From Tissierellales bacterium (GTDB lineage Bacteria > Bacillota > Clostridia > Tissierellales > Tissierellaceae), in contig JASLBE010000066.1 in NCBI GenBank assembly GCA_030146705.1, forward strand, positions 1 through 53,495: a stretch of DNA of 53,495 bases, in the 5' to 3' direction. The notes beneath the pieces are model-generated. The model saw only the letters and a list, made by a program, of their open reading frames with translations, did no database searches and was not told the DNA's origin. This document shows, piece by piece, positions 49,288 to 53,495 of this stretch. The stretch's first letter is position 1. Every line of letters starts with the position of its first letter. The translations under genes and the position numbers were made by a program.

Positions 49288-51885
49288 ATGAATATGGAAT
49301 TGGAATTAAATGGACTAAACTGTACTAACTGTGCAGAAAAGATAGAGAATATGTCTAGAGAATTAGATGGTGTAGATAATGTAGATTTTAATTTTGTAAC
49401 TAAAAAACTAAGGGTAGTACTTAAAAATGATGATATTTATGACGCTGTTAAAGATGAAATAACAGGCATAGTAAATAAGCTAGAACCTGAGGTAGAAGTT
49501 ATAGAAATAAGAAAAAATAGCCAGGATGAAGGAGTTATAAAACTGGAACTAAATGGGTTAAACTGTACAGATTGTGCTGCTAAAATTCAAGATATTGTAG
49601 GAACTTATGATGGTGTTAAAAATGTGGACTTTAACTTTGTAACTAAGAAGTTAGATGTGGACCTAAACAAGGGGGCTAAAACTGAAAGTTTGAAGGAAGA
49701 TATAAAGAAATTAGTAAATAAGTTGGAGCCTGATGTTGAAATAGTAGACTTAAATACAGCCTTTAAGACCAAGGACCTAAACTTTAAACTAGACGGTTTG
49801 GACTGTAAGGACTGTGCAGACAATATAGAAAAGTTTACTAAGTCTTTAAAAGGAGTTGAAGATGCCAGTATAGATTTCTTACAGGCTAAGCTAAGAGTGG
49901 TTTATAGGAGTGGAACTAATACTAGGGAATTAAAGGCTGAAATATTGGATATTGTAAAGACCTTAGAGCCTGATGTAGAAGTTATTGACTTAAGCAAGGA
50001 AGATAAAAATCTTAAGAAGGCTCCTAGCTCCTTTATGGATAAGCTGGATAAAAAACAGGTTAAAACTATAATAATTTCTGCAATTATTGCCTTTATACCT
50101 GGAATTTTTGGACTAACTGGCAACCTAAGATTTTTAGTATTTTTAATTTCCTACCTAATAATAGGTAATAAAATAATTAGGCAGGCCTTTGTAAATGTTA
50201 AGGCTGGTGTTCCGTTTGATGAAAACTTTTTAATGACGATAGCCACTATAGGAGCCTTTATAATTGGAGAGTACCCAGAGGCTATTATGGTAATGCTTTT
50301 ATACCAAGTTGGAGAAACCCTACAAGGAATAGCTGTCAACCATTCTAGGGACAGTATATCCCAGCTTATGGATATTAGACCAGACTATGCCAACTTGGAA
50401 GAGGATGGCAGGGAGATAGAAGTTGATCCAGCTGAGGTAGGAATTGGGGATATAATAATAGTAAAGCCAGGAGAAAGAGTTCCTCTGGATGGTTTGGTTA
50501 TAGAGGGAAATTCATCTTTGGATACTTCTAATATAACTGGTGAATCTGTTCCAAGGAGTATAGGAGTTGGAGAAGAGATAGCCTCAGGTGTAGTTAACTT
50601 ACAAGGCTTGTTAAGGGTTAGGGTTACAAAAGAATTTGGAGAGTCAACTATTTCAAAAATCCTAGACCTAGTAGAAAATGCCAGTAGTAAGAAGGCTGAA
50701 ACTGAAAACTTCATAACAAAATTTTCTAGATACTATACACCAATAGTTGTATTTCTAGCCTTGGCTGTGGCAATACTTCCACCCCTACTAGGAAGGGGAA
50801 GCTGGGGAGAATGGATATATGTGGCTGCTGTATTTTTAGTAATATCTTGCCCATGTGCCCTAGTTATATCTGTTCCACTTGGATTTTTTGGAGGCCTAGG
50901 TGGAGCTTCTAAGGCAGGGATTCTTGTAAAAGGTGGAAACTATTTAGAAGCTTTGGCAGATGTTGGAACAGTAGTTTTTGATAAGACAGGAACTATAACG
51001 GAAGGAGTTTTCCTAGTTACAAATATTCTTGCTTACGGAGAGGAAAGTAAGGAGGAGTTATTAAAAATAGCTGCCTATGGTGAAAGGTATTCTAACCATC
51101 CAATTGGAAGGTCTATAGTAGACAAGTTTGGGGCGGATATAGATGAAAGTAAGATAGAAAACTATGAGGAGATTCCAGGTAAGGGTATATCTGCAAATAT
51201 ATTTGGAGAAAACTACCTACTGGGAAACAAGTCTTTAATGGATAGCAATCAAATAAGGATAAATGAGGTAGACTCTATAGGGACTGTAGTTTTTATAGCC
51301 AAGGATAAGGAACATATAGGGACAATAGTTGTTTCTGATAAGATAAAAGAAACAGCCAAGGAAGACCTAAAAGGACTTAAAGAAGCAGGAATTAAAAACT
51401 TAATAATGTTATCTGGGGATAATGAAACTACAGTAGAAAAAGTGTCAAACCTGGTTAGTATTGACAGGGCATATGGTAACCTACTACCTCAGGACAAGGT
51501 TTCTATATTGGAAGATATACTAAAGGAAAAGGCTGAAGATGGTAAGGTTGCATTTGTTGGCGATGGTGTAAATGATGCACCAGTTTTAGTTAGGGCAGAT
51601 GTGGGAATTGCTATGGGAGGTTTAGGATCAGATGCGGCAATTGAAGCTTCAGATGTTGTAATTATGACTGATGACCTAGGAAAAATTGCCAAGGGTATAA
51701 AGATAGGAAAAAATACTAGGAAAATTGTTAGGCAAAATATAGTCCTAGCCTTGGGTATAAAAATCTTAGTCTTGGTCCTAGGATTATTTGGAAAAGCTAC
51801 AATGATAGAGGCAGTTTTCTCAGATGTTGGAGTTAGTATTATAGCAATATTAAATTCAATTAGGGCCTTAAATATAAGGGATTAA
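49288..51885 (+). CDS. P1B-type heavy-metal ATPase (Zn/Cd/Pb class) with three HMA domains
   Basis: An 865-residue metal exporter. Three N-terminal HMA domains carry C-x-x-C at residues 12-15, 93-96 and 173-176. The membrane motif is C-P-C (521-523), the phosphorylated Asp is D565 in D-K-T-G-T, and the hinge is G-D-G-V-N-D-A-P. The last helix region has D-V-G-V-S and lacks the M-S-x-S motif of copper pumps, so Zn(II)/Cd(II)/Pb(II) is the likely cargo (ZntA/CadA class). HMA domains 1 and 2 share V-D-F-N-F-V-T-K-K-L exactly, indicating recent duplication. It is monocistronic. Confidence 0.93.
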   Translation: MNMELELNGLNCTNCAEKIENMSRELDGVDNVDFNFVTKKLRVVLKNDDIYDAVKDEITGIVNKLEPEVEVIEIRKNSQDEGVIKLELNGLNCTDCAAKIQDIVGTYDGVKNVDFNFVTKKLDVDLNKGAKTESLKEDIKKLVNKLEPDVEIVDLNTAFKTKDLNFKLDGLDCKDCADNIEKFTKSLKGVEDASIDFLQAKLRVVYRSGTNTRELKAEILDIVKTLEPDVEVIDLSKEDKNLKKAPSSFMDKLDKKQVKTIIISAIIAFIPGIFGLTGNLRFLVFLISYLIIGNKIIRQAFVNVKAGVPFDENFLMTIATIGAFIIGEYPEAIMVMLLYQVGETLQGIAVNHSRDSISQLMDIRPDYANLEEDGREIEVDPAEVGIGDIIIVKPGERVPLDGLVIEGNSSLDTSNITGESVPRSIGVGEEIASGVVNLQGLLRVRVTKEFGESTISKILDLVENASSKKAETENFITKFSRYYTPIVVFLALAVAILPPLLGRGSWGEWIYVAAVFLVISCPCALVISVPLGFFGGLGGASKAGILVKGGNYLEALADVGTVVFDKTGTITEGVFLVTNILAYGEESKEELLKIAAYGERYSNHPIGRSIVDKFGADIDESKIENYEEIPGKGISANIFGENYLLGNKSLMDSNQIRINEVDSIGTVVFIAKDKEHIGTIVVSDKIKETAKEDLKGLKEAGIKNLIMLSGDNETTVEKVSNLVSIDRAYGNLLPQDKVSILEDILKEKAEDGKVAFVGDGVNDAPVLVRADVGIAMGGLGSDAAIEASDVVIMTDDLGKIAKGIKIGKNTRKIVRQNIVLALGIKILVLVLGLFGKATMIEAVFSDVGVSIIAILNSIRALNIRD

Positions 51886-51886
51886 A

Positions 51887-51920
51887 ATAAAAGTAGACCT
51901 TGTCTACTTTTATTTTTTTT
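51887..51920 (+). terminator. Terminator after the metal ATPase
   Basis: AAAGTAGAC (51890-51898) pairs with GTCTACTTT (51902-51910), extended by A-T pairs, loop CTT, followed by a run of T. Confidence 0.92.
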
Positions 51921-51974
51921 ACAGGTCTTTAATAGGAACTTATCTTATGGTATATTATAGTTTGGAGTGATTAG

Positions 51975-52871
51975 ATGAATAAGGAAAATAGGAGGCAAAA
52001 CTATATAATCCTGGCAGAAAGCTTTGAAGATGAAGATAAGCTAATGGATGCAATTTTAACATATAGAAAGGCCCTTAAATTTACTGAAGATAAGGAAGAA
52101 AAAATAGAGGTCCTTTTTAATATAGCCATCCTTGAAGACCAAGTAGAGGACTATATGGGAGCCCTTGGAACCTATGGGGATATTTTAAAAATAGACAAGA
52201 CCCAATTTGGAGCTTACTATGGTAGGGCCATTATATATGAAGACTTAGGAGAGTATGACCTAGCCATAGAAAATTATGGCTTGGCTATAGAAACCAATTG
52301 TGAATATGCTGGGGCCTACTATTATTTGGGGATTCTTTATGATAAGATAGGAGTAGTAGATAAGTCTATAGAAAACTTGAAAAAAGCAATAGAACTTGAG
52401 CCAGATAATTATGTTGCCTATAATGATTTGGCAGGTATTTATGAGGAACTAGGAGACTATGGTTTGGCCTATGAGTTTGTGAGAAAATCTATTGAACTAG
52501 ATGGTGATTATTATAAGTCATTTTATAATAAGGGGGTTATTGAAAATAGGCTGGGTAAGAAAGAAGAAGCCCTAGATTCCTATTTTAGGTCCATAGATAT
52601 AAACCCTTATTATGGTAATAGTTTCTTGAATATCTCTGCCCTCTACCTAGAAAAAAATCTTTATAGGGAGACTATAGAAGTTTTAACAGAGGGCTTAAGA
52701 TATAATGAAGAAGACAGCAACTTATATTATAATAGGGCTTGTGCATATGCACTTTTAAACAAAGATGAAGAAGCCATAAAAGATATGGAAAAATCTATAG
52801 AACTTTATCCAGAACAAGAGTATTATGCTAGAAGGGATAATGATTTAAAAAGATTTTTTAAGGATAGGTGA
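51975..52871 (+). CDS. Tetratricopeptide-repeat protein
   Basis: A 298-residue, acidic, helical protein made almost entirely of TPR units of 34 residues. Examples are A-I-E-N-Y-G-L-A-I-E, then A-G-A-Y-Y-Y-L-G-I-L-Y-D-K-I-G, then S-I-E-N-L-K-K-A-I-E-L-E-P-D-N. About seven or eight repeats fit. There is no signal peptide or membrane segment, so it is cytoplasmic and probably a protein-protein scaffold. It stops five bases before map, whose ribosome site overlaps its last codons, so both are coupled. Confidence 0.85.
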   Translation: MNKENRRQNYIILAESFEDEDKLMDAILTYRKALKFTEDKEEKIEVLFNIAILEDQVEDYMGALGTYGDILKIDKTQFGAYYGRAIIYEDLGEYDLAIENYGLAIETNCEYAGAYYYLGILYDKIGVVDKSIENLKKAIELEPDNYVAYNDLAGIYEELGDYGLAYEFVRKSIELDGDYYKSFYNKGVIENRLGKKEEALDSYFRSIDINPYYGNSFLNISALYLEKNLYRETIEVLTEGLRYNEEDSNLYYNRACAYALLNKDEEAIKDMEKSIELYPEQEYYARRDNDLKRFFKDR

Positions 52872-52875
52872 TAAT

Positions 52876-53495
52876 GTGATAGTTATAAAAACTGAAGAAG
52901 AAATAGAAAAAATGCGAAAAGCAGGTGTAATCTTAGCCAATGTCCACAAGGGCATAAGGAAGATGATAAAACCTGGGATTACAACTATGGAAATAGAAGA
53001 ATTTGTTAAGGGCTACCTAAAAGAACATGGGGCTACGGCTGAACAAATTGGATATATGGGATACAAGTATGCAACCTGCGCATCAGTTAATGATGAAATA
53101 TGTCATGGTTTTCCCAGAAATGAACCTTTAAAAAATGGAGATTTAGTAACAATAGATATGGTTGTTAACCTAGATGGCTGGTTGGCAGATTCAGCTTGGA
53201 GTTATGCAGTTGGAGATGTTTCAGAAGAGGTTAAAAAGCTTATGGAAGTTACTAAAAAATCCCTATACTTAGGAATAAACCAGGCTAAAATAGGCAATAG
53301 GCTTGGTGATATAGGCCACGCTATCCAGTCCTATGTTGAGGCTGAGGGTTACTCAGTAGTAAGGGAGTTTGTAGGCCATGGCATAGGTAAGGAAATGCAT
53401 GAAGACCCTCAAGTCCTACACTATGGTACTCCTGGCAGGGGGCTTAGGTTGCAAGAGGGTATGACCCTAACTATTGAACCTATGATTAACCAGGG
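52876..53495 (+). CDS. map: Methionine aminopeptidase type I (3' end outside window)
   Basis: The first 206 codons of a type I methionine aminopeptidase, which removes N-terminal methionine from new proteins. C-H-G-F-P holds the active-site histidine. Metal ligands D (T-I-D-M), D eleven residues later (A-D-S-A-W), H (V-G-H-G-I-G) and E (T-I-E-P-M) are visible; the last glutamate is beyond the end. It starts at GTG 52876 after AGGTGAT; the ATG overlapping it is followed at once by a stop. map normally lies between adk and infA, which lack it here. Confidence 0.93.
   Translation, partial: MIVIKTEEEIEKMRKAGVILANVHKGIRKMIKPGITTMEIEEFVKGYLKEHGATAEQIGYMGYKYATCASVNDEICHGFPRNEPLKNGDLVTIDMVVNLDGWLADSAWSYAVGDVSEEVKKLMEVTKKSLYLGINQAKIGNRLGDIGHAIQSYVEAEGYSVVREFVGHGIGKEMHEDPQVLHYGTPGRGLRLQEGMTLTIEPMINQ

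Noticed and set aside
49288..51885. Copper-exporting ATPase (CopA)
   Set aside because: C-P-C and HMA domains are shared with copper pumps, but the final helix has D-V-G and lacks the M-S-x-S type motif, so the Zn/Cd/Pb class fits better.

Overview
The window is AT-rich, gene-dense chromosome from a low-GC Gram-positive anaerobe. Pointers are the classic Firmicutes str/S10/spc/alpha ribosomal cluster, the four-cysteine (type Z) S14, CdaA/CdaR, an EcfA1-EcfA2-EcfT module, rubrerythrin and rubredoxin, phosphate butyryltransferase, and Shine-Dalgarno sites of the AGGAGG/AGGTGAT type. A butyrate-forming member of the Tissierellia or Clostridia (Peptoniphilus-like) would fit, but this is inference; no rRNA gene is present to settle it. 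Almost every gene is on the plus strand. The exceptions are a small rubredoxin gene and a UvrD-type helicase gene.

Layout. 1-146 is the 3' end of tuf with its terminator. 235-15147 is a 15 kb ribosomal superoperon: promoter, structured leader of about 200 nt, S10-L3-L4-L23-L2-S19-L22-S3-L16-L29-S17-L14-L24-L5-S14-S8-L6-L18-S5-L30-L15-SecY-Adk-KOW protein-IF1-L36-S13-S11-S4-RpoA-L17, terminator. The map gene usually found in the adk-infA interval is absent there; a methionine aminopeptidase gene is instead the last, incomplete gene of the window. 15220-18437 is ecfA1-ecfA2-ecfT-truA with overlapping genes. 18455-19453 is rplM-rpsI with its own consensus promoter and a candidate L13-type leader.

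19515-26973 holds a flavin-binding oxidase-like protein, a PAP2 phosphatase, a DUF4230 protein, rubrerythrin, a DUF5317 membrane protein, a CapA-like metallophosphatase, the c-di-AMP synthase pair cdaA-cdaR, and ptb. 27068-31682 holds cca, glmM, a degV gene and mnmA. So cdaA-cdaR and glmM, usually contiguous, are split here by ptb and cca. 31869-32888 encodes a stand-alone tyrosine-recombinase-fold protein whose H-x-x-R box is missing; it resembles the MrpR/YopR class of repressors. 33115-39467 is a protein quality-control block (tig-clpP-clpX, lon) followed by engB. 39502-40295 holds rubredoxin (minus strand) and a divergent RsbW/SpoIIAB-like ATPase gene. 40630-46284 holds typA, cls, a second degV, a HAD phosphatase and a lipoprotein. 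46321-48168 (minus) is a short UvrD-like helicase. 48277-53495 holds a nitroreductase-like protein, a Zn/Cd-type P1B ATPase with three N-terminal metal-binding domains behind a perfect promoter and an ArsR/SmtB-like palindrome, a TPR protein, and map.

No mobile element, CRISPR array, tRNA or rRNA was seen. This is mostly core genome. The points most worth following are the integrase-fold regulator, the GGGTA-type element shared by the rubrerythrin, rubredoxin and RsbW-like promoters, the metal-ATPase operator, the split c-di-AMP/GlmM module and the structured ribosomal leaders.
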